NCBI GenBank assembly: GCA_029465975.1 | Contig: CM055730.1 | Location: 23,372,344 to 23,436,343, forward strand | Direction of reading: 5' to 3' | Length of the DNA stretch: 64,000 nucleotides | Origin: Dallia pectoralis | Lineage: Eukaryota; Chordata; Actinopteri; Esociformes; Umbridae | Shown: piece after piece, positions 43,745 through 55,494 of the stretch | Position numbering within the stretch: position 1 is the first letter of the stretch | Layout of the letters: every line of letters starts with the position of its first letter | Translations under genes and position numbers: made by a program | The notes under the pieces: model-generated | Seen by the model: the letters and a program-made list of their open reading frames with translations, nothing else | What the model was told of the DNA's origin: nothing | Database searches by the model: none

Positions 43745-46446
43745 CACTGAAAAAAAAAGTCTTTTGAATTTACTTGATTTTAATGTGTACATCGGTCCCA
43801 CATGATCAGAATGTGGTTAACTGACACACTTTTCTTCTTTCTCTCTATTACTTATTTCATGTCAAACCAACATGATTTATTAACATTAGACAGTCTATTA
43901 AAATTAAGCAAATTTAACATATTTTTGGTTCGTTACAGTAATATGAATTCATTGTGTAGCGTTAAGTAATTTAATTATGTTGAGGATACTTGATTTTGGA
44001 CTAACTGAAATACGAATTTATTGTGTTATGTCAAGTTATTTCATCATGTTCAGGGTTAGACAATTTTTCAGCTACATGATTTCTTAAACTACTATTAAGT
44101 AAGGGTGTTATGTAAGTTTAAGGCAATTTCAACATGTCCCTGGTACCAGAGTGGGCTCTCTAAATCTAACATGATTTATCCAAATGTATTGTATCCATTG
44201 GTTGTGTGTGTGTGTAAATACAGTTGTATGGTAAAATAATTTGCAGTGACAAATAAGGCAGAGACATAGTTATGTACTCAAAATTGTGTATATTGAGTAC
44301 AAAAACATAACAATTTTACCCAAAATCAAATGACTTTGCGGAGTTGCCATAAACAGATTTCACACAAAAAAATTAGGCCTATATATATAAAATATTTGCA
44401 TAATATGTTATTATAATATAAAAATATTAACCTCTGCCTCAACAGCAGTGCTTTCAACTAAACAACAATGCAACTAACAATGTTTTCAAATAGTTGTAAA
44501 TTGTTACAGTAAAATGGTTTAAAATAAAAAGTAACCTCAGTGTAACAAAAACACTATTTTAAGTCCAATATGAAGACAAGTTTCGAAATATGATTATTTC
44601 TATATTATTTCATATTTCTAAACTTGTTTTCATATTGGACTTAGAATAGCAAATACATTTGTAATACTTAGAACATATCTTCCGTGGACATGCCAAATAC
44701 AATTAGAATACTATCCACATTAGATTTCAAAGTGCAAAAACAGAATACTGTGAACAGTGCTTTCCGGCCTGTTTTCTAGAGAGCAAACTTTTGCTTTGTG
44801 TGCAAAAGGTTATTGCTATGCAGTTCCATGCAAATCCTGTCCAGTAAAATCAAACAAACAAACAAAATTAATCCAAATGGTACAGCCATACATGCCTTCA
44901 GGGATAACTAGGCTGTTTGGCTGACAGTGCAGCCTCTTTGACCCTTTCACTGGAAGAGCCTGTTTTTTTAAAACCAGCGCTTTGTTGGAAAGTGTCCCTC
45001 CATCAAGTTCCATGAAGATCTTTTGGATTATCTCAAAGGTACAACGAAGACCAGGAGGGTAGCTGAAATTCAGGGCATACATAAGTCCAAATAGCATAGC
45101 AACAGCTAATGCTACATTATCGAGATCTTGCAACACCTTGATGCCTTGAAGGACAATTCCGATGTCCTCTGGTTCATTACTTGAAGCATTTTCTTTAAAC
45201 ACATAAATCCCAACAGTAGTGTCTTCAATGGCTTTGTTGAGGTCGTCTTCATCCACGTCCTGTTAAACAAAAAGGCCAGTAATAAGGACCAATCGAGAAA
45301 CAAATACATATTAAATCACAAAGACAGTAGATGAGTGTGGGAAGATAAAGTGCAGTAACTACAATTAATTTAGTTATTCAAACTTGTGATCTTTTCTGGT
45401 TTATTTAATTTATCTGACGAGTTGTAATTAATTATTTATAAAGACAATGAAAGTAATCACATATCCACCACAACTAGACAGTCTAAAGTCATTAAGTGTT
45501 GTGCATATGGTATGAAACAGAACATTCTAATAGATAATCAAAATTCTAAACAAATACATTTTATATTAATCAAACTCATTTCAGCCTAAGGGATCAATCA
45601 GGAGAACAAAAGGATAGTAAGCCAATAACACATACCACATATTGCTTCACAAGGTTTTCTGGATCTTCCCCCATGTAGATACAGACTCCCTTGATGATAC
45701 ACTCCCGTCCAGCATCTACATCACACTGAAATATTTCATTCATTAGCATTTTGGTATTGCACCATTGCTTTTTTTGGTAAACTACTGATATACACCATCT
45801 TATGGATATTTTTCTAACAATACTGCAACATGAATCCTACAATGTTTTTAGCCTTAGTGTCAGCTCCAAATCACATAAGAAAGGTTGCCAGTAAAGTAAA
45901 ATATGACATAGGTCCTCCCTTGCTTTCAGTACAATGTGTATGCCGTTCATGCCAATAAATTGTGGTGAGTTAAATTTTTGCTATTGTAAAAAGCCTTTTC
46001 ACAACTCTACAATTTTATTTTTTTCCAATCACACAGTATCTGGCTCAGGGGCCCCGTAGGAACAACTTACATCAGCCATTTTTGAGCCTTTCTCCTTGCT
46101 GTCCTCCTTTCTTTTTGAACAGCTTCACCAGGTTGTCAGAGTAGAGGTCAAGCTGAGACAGAAACTTTGATTGAAGTGGGACTGTGGTGATTCTCTTGAA
46201 TTCAGCATTGATCTGAAAACGGGTAATAGGCACAAAGGACTTGGGTTAAAATGGCAAACATCAATAAAAAAAGCCATATACACATACAGTAGACCAGGAC
46301 AGTTGTGAGTTATAAAGCAGACAGATGATATACATTCTGGCATGTTAGAAGTTTGCCAATGTTTTCAATGTTATAAACTGTGCCAATGTAAGTTGCCCCG
46401 CTAAATGTTCCTGTCAGAATCATCCTGCATAACACACACCACACCA

Positions 46447-46494
<48 letters not shown>

Positions 46495-47347
46495 GCTTTA
46501 CAACACTCGTTCTTACCCGACGTTACACTGAAACACCGTTGTCAAGAGAGGAACATGATTTTACATGCTAAACTAGAAAAAAGTAGCCTAAAGTAGTAGG
46601 CTAAGCTTGTTGTGGTATTAGCTAGCTAACCTTAGCTATTGGTAAACCACTATCTATATCGTTGTGCCCAAACAACTCGACGGAACTTTTTTAATTGGTA
46701 CATAAAGTAACGCTACAACAGCCTAAATGTAATGGAAATGGCGAACAAAAACCGAACACTCTCCAAAAGGTGGAACTGGGAAGGTCTTGCTCGTGAAAAG
46801 AGGCCTTCTCTTTTCCCGCTGCCATTAACGTTACGTTAGCTACATTGAATTGTGCATAGAACCGCAATTATTAATGCTAAACTAAGTAGTAAGCGATGAG
46901 AGTAGCTTACTTAGTTATAAGACAACCGATATATTAATATAACTTGCATGTAGTCTAAGTCATTAATTTAATGAAAAATGTCGCCTTTATAAAAATCATT
47001 TTAATTGATGTTCACTTACTTTTTCCTGAGTCCTGCACGCGGTCAACACTTGCTCAACATCTTCTTCGGCGTTGAGACAGTTGAGTTGACTGTGTTCACT
47101 TCCTGGCGCCTTTTGATTCAAATATACTATTTCCGGTAGTGACCAAACTTAACTCAATCATTTAAAAATGTCAATTCAATCGCTTTCAATCAACCCAAGC
47201 GGAATACATACATTTAACATTTTTAAAAAACAACTGAAGTCTACGTGCTTGAAACATGTTTTTGAAAGGAATATAAATGAATTGCGTAGTATATTCTAAA
47301 TTCATTTTTGTTAATTCAAAGACCTGCTATTTCCATTTTTTTCAGTG
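43745..47347. mobile_element. TIR DNA transposon (CACTGAAAAAAA ends) inserted in the LINE
   Basis: 3.6 kb between two LINE halves. The ends are CACTGAAAAAAA and its reverse complement TTTTTTTCAGTG, each flanked by TA. A further shared block, gtctttgaatt, follows inside both ends. It carries no transposase that I can see, so it is non-autonomous. It carries minus-strand exons of a gene fragment, a CA microsatellite (46,443-46,492) and a 32-bp hairpin. Confidence 0.8.
44816..47110 (-). pseudogene. Spliced gene fragment carried by the TIR element
   Basis: Four exon-like blocks on the minus strand have good splice sites: a leader about 47,036-47,110 (donor gtaagt); 46,071-46,212 (INAEFKRITTVPLQSKFLSQ, LDLYSDNLVKLFKKKGG); 45,636-45,725 (CDVDAGRECIIKGVCIYMGE); and 44,816-45,259 (DVDEDDLNKAIEDTTVGIYV, YPPGLRCTFEIIQKIFMELD). 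The last three resemble the C-terminal part of a multicopy fish protein family often annotated as SAM-domain-3-like. The second block ends in TGA just before its donor, so the fragment is probably not a working gene. Function unknown. Confidence 0.6.
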
Positions 47348-47349
47348 TA

Positions 47350-48397
47350 CAGATCTTGGTTTTTCTACATTTACACAACTGTATAAATCTATGGTTGACC
47401 CCGTTTTGTTTTATGCTGCAGGAGTTTGGGGTTTTGAAGAGGTTTTTGACTGTAACTCTGTTCAAAACCGTGCTTTAAGGTGTTTTCTTGGTGTGCATAA
47501 ATATGCAGCAAAGGTAGCTGTTAATGGGGAGGCAGGATGGGATCCATGTATTGTGAAACAAAGGTGTGAAATGGTGCGACTGTGGAACCGTCGTGTTAGT
47601 CTGCCAGAGGAAAGGATAACTAGGAAAATGTTTAATTGGGACAGAGCGAAGCATCACCCCTGGTCGGGAGAAGTTTCAATAATATTGTCGGTGTCTGACT
47701 TGCATATAATGTACCACAATAATCTCCAATGTAATATAAAGGTTGTTAGACAAAGATTGTTAAGTCAATATGAAGATCAATGGAAACAGGATATATGGAA
47801 GAAGCCAAAACTTAGAAATTATGTTCAGTTTAAAAATGATTATGTTACAGAACCTTATATTTCTCTTAATCTAAAGAGAAGGCAGAGGTCCCTCTGTGCT
47901 CAACTGAGAACTAGTACCTTACCTCTGGCAGTGGAAGTAGGTCGATTTAAAGGTACACCTGAACATTTACGTTTGTGTGAATTCTGTGATCTCCAGGTTG
48001 TGGAAGATGAATTTCATTTTTTTTGTCCTTTATATAGTGATTTAAGGAACTCTCTTTTTGGATTAATTCAATTAAAAAATCCTGATATATTTTGGAAATA
48101 TGAAGGGGAGATTTTGTGCTGGATATTTGAACATAATGTGTTTGCTTTGGCAAAATGTATAGAAAATGCCTGGTATCTGCGGCAAAGTATTTTGTATCCT
48201 ATATGATAAGCTATCTCTATTTGTATGTGTACTTATTTTTAGTGGTTTAGTTATGCTATGTTGGGTTCTGTGTTATGTCACGTGGCTACTTGGAGATATT
48301 TGTGAAATGATGACTGTAGTGTCTAATAAGCCCATGAGGGCTGGGCACCATAACAGGGTGTTTGACACTTAAATAAACAAAATCAATCAATCAATCT
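47350..48397 (+). mobile_element. LINE ORF2, right segment and 3' tail
   Basis: Continues the LINE protein: DLGFSTFTQLYKSMVDPVLF, YAAGVWGFEEV, VQNRALRCFLGVHKYA, then a Cys/His cluster (CEFCDLQVVEDEFHFFCPLY). It ends at 48,206 and is followed by a short 3' UTR and an aatcaatcaatcaatc tail. Compared with similar LINEs about 45 residues seem to be missing between the two halves. Confidence 0.88.
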
Positions 48398-50154
48398 ACC
48401 CCTGCCATGGCCACCATCATCATATTGCCCAATTAATGTTGTTTTTCTCAGATAAATGTAATTTTTTTAATCTGGTATGTTATTTTCTCTACCTGCAGCT
48501 CTTAGTGTGCAGCAGCCAGTTAGGAGCATCTCCCTGACTCCCTCTTATTTTCTTGGTCAGCCTTGGCAGGTCAGTGAGCAAGTTCCAAACACTGTCAGCA
48601 ATATTTACATATTGCCATGGTCACATAACAATTGTTTAATCAGCTAAAATATCTCCTATATGTTTGTTGTTTTAATGTCTACAATCTACAGGCAACTCCA
48701 GTATCAGCAGCAACAACAACAACAACAGCAATGGCAGCCTACTCAGTCAAAGACTTTTTGTATTTTTTGTTTAATGTGAATATTAATGTAACTCTTGTAT
48801 TTTTGTAATTCAGTTTTTGCCATCAAAATAGCCACAAATGCTGACATGACATTGAATAAAACTATTGTACTGTACGAAACATGGGTCACGTTGATTTTAC
48901 TATAATGTTTTCTATAGTTTACTATAACAGCTGTTCTTAATTATTCTATAGAACAGAGAAGAAAAAGACATTAGGTTGGGACAACTTTTTAAACGTTTCT
49001 AATCCCAGAGTTATTATTGGGTGGACAGAAAATCTTTTTTAACTTTTAAACTTTAAATTGTCTTTTCTATTCTGTTTCTTTTTTTAAACTGCATCACAGC
49101 ATTTGCTGCTGTATGAATACATAATCATCCCTATTGATACACGAATCAGGAAGGAATGCTTCACTATATTTTGCTGTATTGATATTTTGAGAACCATTAT
49201 TTAAAACCTTGTTAAAACCCTTTTATACTTTGAGCACCTGCCCCTCCTAAGGTCTCTGCACGGCTGGTGGTAGCTACTTGACTTCTTAATATGGGGCACT
49301 TTAAAATTAACATGAGGGGTAGGCTACTCTATGAAGTGCAAAATTCTGTTTGTGGTACAGTAACTGAAAAAGGTTAAGAACCACAAATCTAATCTACCCA
49401 GTCCAGGACATGTGCCCTTTTTAAGAGATGATCAACATGATTTGCTTCGCTGGTGATAATGTTTTGGCTCATCAGTATTTACATTATTTATACAAGAACC
49501 TTGCTCATACAGAGACTGAAAAAAACATCTATAGCGTGGCCTTGCTTCCCTGCACTCTAATTGTTACCTTGGAGGTATACAAAACATTCATACCCAAATC
49601 GAAACAACCAAGTTAATTTACATACACTTACCATAACACTCAACGACACACACTCTGTACAGTGACATCATGCAGTTGACCACCCATTTGGTTGAAATTA
49701 CAAGCATTTTATTATTAGCTGTTACACAAAAGATAATTAACACAATTTCGACAAGTTCAGGGGTTATCTTACCGTTTTGGGAACAAGGCCTTTATGTATG
49801 CTGTTTCTTACATGTAGGGTTTCCCTACAGCGCAAGACATCTGGTTCAAATATGTTAAGAGACATTCACAAAACATATTTAATTTTTTAAGTTTAAAAGC
49901 ATTTTGCCAAGCAGTATGTCTGGGTTTGTTACTTAATACAAACATGTTTCGTTTTAGAAGTTCATAAGAGACTTTGAAAAATACAATAAAATAAATAAGA
50001 ATTAAAAATCAATCAATATCGAAAATTACAATCTCAGATGAAATTGATCTTCAGTTGGATGCCATTGTCTCTCAGCAATCATTGATTGTGAGTTGAAAAG
50101 TTGATTTTTCGATTCCTTCAGATTCCTGTAAAAATCATCCCAGTATCTTTTATG
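48398..50154. other. Gene-free stretch with repeat-derived DNA
   Basis: Exon-like pieces at 48,500-48,565 and 48,690-48,780 (after ctgcag, with an AATAAA at 48,856) may belong to the element into which the LINE inserted; I cannot identify them. A hAT-like terminus lies near 49,368-49,385. The rest to the end of neurog3 is its likely 3' flank. Confidence 0.45.
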
Positions 50155-50739
50155 TTAGGCTTGGTTGAAATCCTCCCATGTGTCCGCTGAATTCCAGTTC
50201 CAGTATGTTAAGGTGGGGGACGAGGTGGATATTGATTCAAACTCAGTAGAAAACACACTTTCTGGATTTCTTGTATGTTGACAACAAACTCGAGATACGG
50301 GCAAGCCTGCCTCACCGTGGTGGTGATTCTGACCCAAGTGGTCGGCCATGCGCAAAGTCTCAGTCAGTGCCCAAATGTAATTGTGGGCAAATCGCAACGT
50401 TTCAATCTTGGTCATTTGGGCATCGTCCGGAAGAGCAGGGAGGATGCTTCTCAGTGCATCCAATGCAGAGTTGAGATTGTGCATCCGATGCCTTTCCCTG
50501 TCGTTTGCTTTGATTCTACGACATACCTTCCTTTTGGATACTTTCATCCCCGTTTTTGATGTCATTCCAATTTGGTTTCTTTCCACATTAAATGTCGATT
50601 TAGTCCGGGAATTGTTTATGTTGGTCACAGTGAATTGATCTCCAGGCTTGTCACTAACATTAGAATAACTTTTGGAAGCTCTTACTGCGTCTTTGGTTAC
50701 ATACGGCTCAGCCGTGGGGCACAGAGATGTGGGTGACAT
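50155..50739 (-). CDS. neurog3: neurog3 (neurogenin-3), bHLH transcription factor
   Basis: 194 residues in one exon. The bHLH domain lies at about residues 73-133. The basic region is KANDRERHRMHNLNSALD, then helices with ALRSILPALPDDAQMTKIET and LRFAHNYIWALTETLRMADH, the neurogenin signature. Neurogenins bind E-boxes as heterodimers with E proteins. In vertebrates neurog3 drives endocrine pancreas and gut fate, and in fish also some neural fates. The acidic Trp-rich C-terminus (WNWNSADTWEDF) could be an activation segment. An acceptor (tttgcag) one base before the ATG suggests a 5' UTR intron, as in mammalian NEUROG3. Neurog3 rather than neurog1 or 2 is judged from overall sequence and chromosome-10-type neighbours, and is less certain than the family. 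Confidence 0.85.
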   Translation of the reverse strand: MSPTSLCPTAEPYVTKDAVRASKSYSNVSDKPGDQFTVTNINNSRTKSTFNVERNQIGMTSKTGMKVSKRKVCRRIKANDRERHRMHNLNSALDALRSILPALPDDAQMTKIETLRFAHNYIWALTETLRMADHLGQNHHHGEAGLPVSRVCCQHTRNPESVFSTEFESISTSSPTLTYWNWNSADTWEDFNQA

Positions 50740-51010
50740 TCTGCAAAATTAAAAACAATCATATGCAATTTAGACTAGATTAGAAATATAATTAGATATC
50801 ATTAAATTAAGACAAAAACATAAACAATATTACCAAACCCCTTTATTTAGGGGACACATTTGCCCCCTGACGCACAATATCTTACCTATATGACCTTACC
50901 GCAGCTTGGTTGAATGGAGTGGGGTGTCTTTTGGCTCCACTTGGCTCTTGCGCAGTCTGACTAAAATAACGGTGATTTGCGTCCCTGATCTATCCGAGGT
51001 CTGTATTTAA
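50740..51010 (-). promoter_or_regulatory. neurog3: neurog3 5' UTR intron and core promoter (inferred)
   Basis: On the minus strand a donor ATAG|gtaaga at 50,881-50,886 pairs with the acceptor at 50,741-50,742, giving a 145-bp intron. Upstream, TTAAATA (about 51,004-51,010) is a possible TATA box, and an E-box CAGATG lies at 51,028-51,033. The transcription start is inferred at about 50,975. Confidence 0.5.
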
Positions 51011-51019
51011 GTGCTTCAG

Positions 51020-54000
51020 ACAATAGACAGATGATGCGCACCTCTGCCATTTCATGCGACCTTATATTCCCGTGCAGAGTGCCCCAGGTTCAACATAACA
51101 TATACCAAGTGGCCAATCAACGTCTAGGAACTTTGCGCATTCTGCACGCTTTTCATTCCCTCACTTAAAATCTGTGCTATACCTGCAGAAACTGTTATTC
51201 CATTGGTCGTGTATCGTGTAATTGTTTGTATTGGGGAATTACAATGCCAACTCGAAATGCTAAGTAAACGGATTTAATTTAAATAAGAAAAAAATCATAC
51301 ATTTTGCATTACTGTGTTTACACTTACTAAGTATATGCTTTTTCGTATGACCACATTTCTTAGCTGACCTTTTAAAGCATCTCCCGTCTATAATAAGAGT
51401 TAATGGACTTTATTCACAAATGCAACAAAGTTCCAAATCCCAGCTTATATGCACCATCGGAACAATATGAAAAATAATCATGTGGTTGTCATTTGCCAGT
51501 TATATATATATATATGTCACAACAACAACATGCAAGCTCTTCAGAAGGTAATTTCCCATTTTAGAAAGCCTTTAATCTTTCAATACGCGCCAGACAAAAT
51601 AAAATAGAGTATCCGCATAGCAATACCATTTTATTTTCTAGTTTTAAAACGTCGTTTTCTGAGTTACTAAAAGCTTATTTAAATATATCCACCCCCCATA
51701 ATTATATCTTCATTAAATCATACTATGCCGTTGCCTACATCGAACCGTGTTAATATATTACGCTTATTAGTTGATATAGTCACATTCACTATTTTCAATT
51801 TATTTTCATGTGTAAATCTCCGGATATACCAACAATTTAATAAAACCTCCTATTTGAATATAGGAGTGTTTGGAGAGACTGTGGGGCTCGTGCGCGCGAC
51901 TATTTTACGCTTCAGCAAAACTGTCAGAAATCCTAACATTAATCTAACATTTCGGATTTTTCTAGCACTTTGGCCTATTTACCATGAATACACAATTGCA
52001 AATCCACATAAATCCATAAGACAGAGACCATAAGACTTGTATGTAAAACGTATTAATACATACATTGGCTCTCCAATATTCCACTTTTTAAGGCGAATGC
52101 GCTTAAACCAGGGGTGGCAGTGGCATTACGCAGGGGCCCAGCTCACACACACTTATTGGAGTAGTGAAACGGTGGGTCTGTCCTGACCAGACAAAGGCTT
52201 TAGCTCTTTGTTCAGCAAATAAAAGCTCCGTGTACGCCTTCATTTGACAGAGTAATGCTGTGCGCTATGACATCCCCAAAATAAGTATCGCCGGTGAGTC
52301 AATGGGGCATTGTATTTTCATGAAACACATTTTTTTTAATTACAGCATAATTCAATATTATCTACATGATCAAGATACTCCCGCTTTTGTGAACATGTAG
52401 ACAGCCTGTAGAAGCCTTGTAAGACAAACAGTATCATTTTAGATTGCCTACAATTGAACACAAAAGCACCGCTTAACTTTCTATCTAAATATGTATTTTG
52501 GGAGCTCTCTGGTAACCATATGCTTTCAATAAAAAAGACAAATATGCCAAGCAGATAGGAGATGTTGCCTTACTGTTATAAAAGGCACAACATTTCCAAA
52601 GTAAACGAAATATTTACGCTTTACAAATAATCGTTGATGCCAAATCCATATTCGGATACCATGGACAGGTGTGGGTTTGAAGCTGTCAGTCTTGCCCCTT
52701 GATTTTTATCAGTGGCGTGTAGTGTCTTGCTTGTTATGCAAAGTATAGGCAAACATAGACAGCCCAGTTGCTGTGCAAATGGGAGATATCGGGAAAGAGT
52801 TGGTACCAAAGTGATTTAACAATATTTAACAATAAACGAAGCTAACTCGAGAGCAGGTGATACCTGCTCTGTCTCAAGATTAACACTTCCACTACTACTT
52901 CATCTGTTGTAATTATTTATTAAACGAAATCCATTTATTATTATTTTAGCAAACAGCAGTACCAGGTGGGGCTTTATTTTCGTCTTAAGCTTTTGTTTGA
53001 AGGACATTTGGAGAGGGCAATCATAGTCAAAAAACTCGCTGACCAGATTGTTGCCATCCATTTGTCCCAAACTCGTGGCGAAGCCCTTGAATGTGTCCCC
53101 TCTTGTTCAGACATGAAAAAGCGCCTGCATATAAAGAAAAAAAGGGAAACATCTCTAAGAAAGAAAAACAACTTCCAAAAACATTTAATTACAACTCGGA
53201 GGCCATATGTACATCTTTTGTGAATATTCTTACAATGTCTCTCCTTTAGAAAGTAGTAGGTGCGCCTTTGGAGACGCGTGCGCTTTTGGAGAGGTGTGCG
53301 CATCTTGACCAGAATAACCCCGAGCACACTTGTCTAAAGAAATAATTCTGTTTTAATGTGTTTTGGAGTTTTCTTTTCACCTGCATTTTTTTCTGTTCCA
53401 ATACCTTAGCATTTGATGACGATATACTCCAATTATAGAGGAATAGCAAACACACTCGTGCTTGAACGATGTTCTTTGTGGTCTCAGAGTCTATTGAATA
53501 CAGTTATTTTTGCCCTTTTGTTGAACAGGTTTAAGGTCCTGACCCATACAATTTTAAATGAACTGGAAATTTGGTTATCACGAATTTGGGCCGATCTCAA
53601 TAGTGCCCAATAAAAACGTTTTTTTCTTTACAATGTATAATAAAATACTATTTAATTTAATCAAGTGTTTAACCGTTATATAACGATAAATTAATAATTT
53701 CTTTATACCACAATAAGTAATGTCGATATATGTTGGGTCGAAATATGGTAGGGCCTATTCGTGATGGAGTTACAGAGGAATTATTATTTACCTTTGTAAT
53801 AGTGAGCTATAAATCAGTCTCTCAATTTAATGTGTATATTAATTGTAAGCGTACACATAGTACACATTCATTGAAATTTCACGGAATAACATTTGTGACT
53901 CAGATTTCAGTGGTTAGGATCATTCCAATACCTCAACAATTGCCTTTGTAACCAAACCTGCACAATTGCAACCAGTAAGAACATTCAAAGAATGTATTTA

Positions 54001-55490
54001 ATGTATTGTTATTGCTAAAAATATTGTATTTGGATTGGCTCAATAGTGTTTATTTCTGTGTGTATCCGGGCATTGACTTTAGGGAACTACTCTTATTTGG
54101 TGACAAAGGCAGTACTCACTCGAATCAAATAGTTCTTTATGGGGTTACGCTATAGTTTTAATTTGAAGAGTCCCTAAACGGTATTCAAGGGTCCTTTTCT
54201 TTTTAGAGCACACTTTCCAACTGTAATTTACATAACAATTGCTAACAATTCACTTAAACACCATCTCACAATGCAACTGTTTTAATTATTCTGTGGTTGT
54301 TTTTATAAATAGCTTCTAATCGAAAAAAGGTTATCTTTCAGAGACAGCCCAACAACCTCTACAACATGGTTCTTGTATGGAAACTTATAATTTCACAATA
54401 ACAGTGAAGATATTCCCATTTCATGTAAATGCGCTTTTTTAATCTGAGATGACTAATTGGCTGGGTTGGTCGGTTCAGTGACTAAATACATTCAACAAAT
54501 CATGTTAGGCCTATATCCTGTATTCCCTTTAACTGAGAAAAGTTACGCGTCGTCGAAAGTGCTTTAAACACCCCTATTTAATCGTCGATAAAGGTACTAT
54601 GCGAGATTTGCCATAACGCTAACGCTATGTAAACTCGTTTAGTTAAATAATTAAGTCATTATATTCTGTGTGTGATAATCCCCACATATATGACATAGGG
54701 CCGGCCTACTGTTGCGTATTCAGTAAGTCAACAGCGCATAATCAGTGCCTTTTGCCTCTCTTTAATAGTTTAAGAAGAAATTGCCTACAAACATTGAAAT
54801 AAATACGATACCTATTTTGGAGTAACTTTTGTTTCAATAAAACAAACAAGTATTAGTATTGCAAACAAAATAATTAGGCTATATTATAATAACATTGAAA
54901 TAAAAAATCAACCAAAATGAAGAGGGATTTAAAAATATAGGCTATATATGGGAATGGTATGCATTTGGCTGCAGTTTTTTCTATGGTTGTTTATGTTAAC
55001 CTTAGATTTTGCTCTTGATCTATTTTTAGCAGTTGTGAGGTTTAGACACAACGTTATGTGGACGGGTTTCACTGAGGAATGTATGCATCTCTATAGGTCA
55101 ACCAGAAAGGGCAACATCAACTAAAGTTTCAGTTCTTAAATCTTAGAATTGCTACAATAATTGTTAGTTAGGCTTTGTTGTATACAATATAATTTGGATT
55201 CCTGCGAATATATGCACCATAATTGTGCTTTCGGATACAAATTGCTTGTAGTTTATTTGTTACTAATATAATAAATCCATCACATTCCAGAAATAAGTTT
55301 CCTTTGAACATTCATATTGTGCCTGTATGTCAGATACCTTACAGGCTAAGATGAAGTTGGCTACAAAGTTGATTCATACAAACAATTAAGAAAAATTGCT
55401 GTTAAGAGACCAGGATACTTCGTTGGAGATGTGGACACCAGGAATTTATAGCTGGACACACGTTCCACCATGGTCTTTTTAATGAATAAG
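51020..55490. other. neurog3 upstream intergenic DNA
   Basis: 4.5 kb of AT-rich sequence without a recognisable gene. Short open frames (for example near 51.8 and 53.0 kb) show no domain. A TA microsatellite lies at 51,499-51,514. Enhancers of neurog3 may lie here, but I cannot pick them out from one sequence. Confidence 0.5.
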
Positions 55491-55494
55491 CAAG

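Noticed and set aside
48500..48870. Exon-like pieces with a CAG/CAA run and a polyA hexamer
   Set aside because: No recognisable protein, no consistent partner exon; kept only as a possible piece of an older element.
51725..52033. 102-codon reading frame upstream of neurog3
   Set aside because: No domain, no splice support, AT-rich codon use like the surrounding intergenic DNA.
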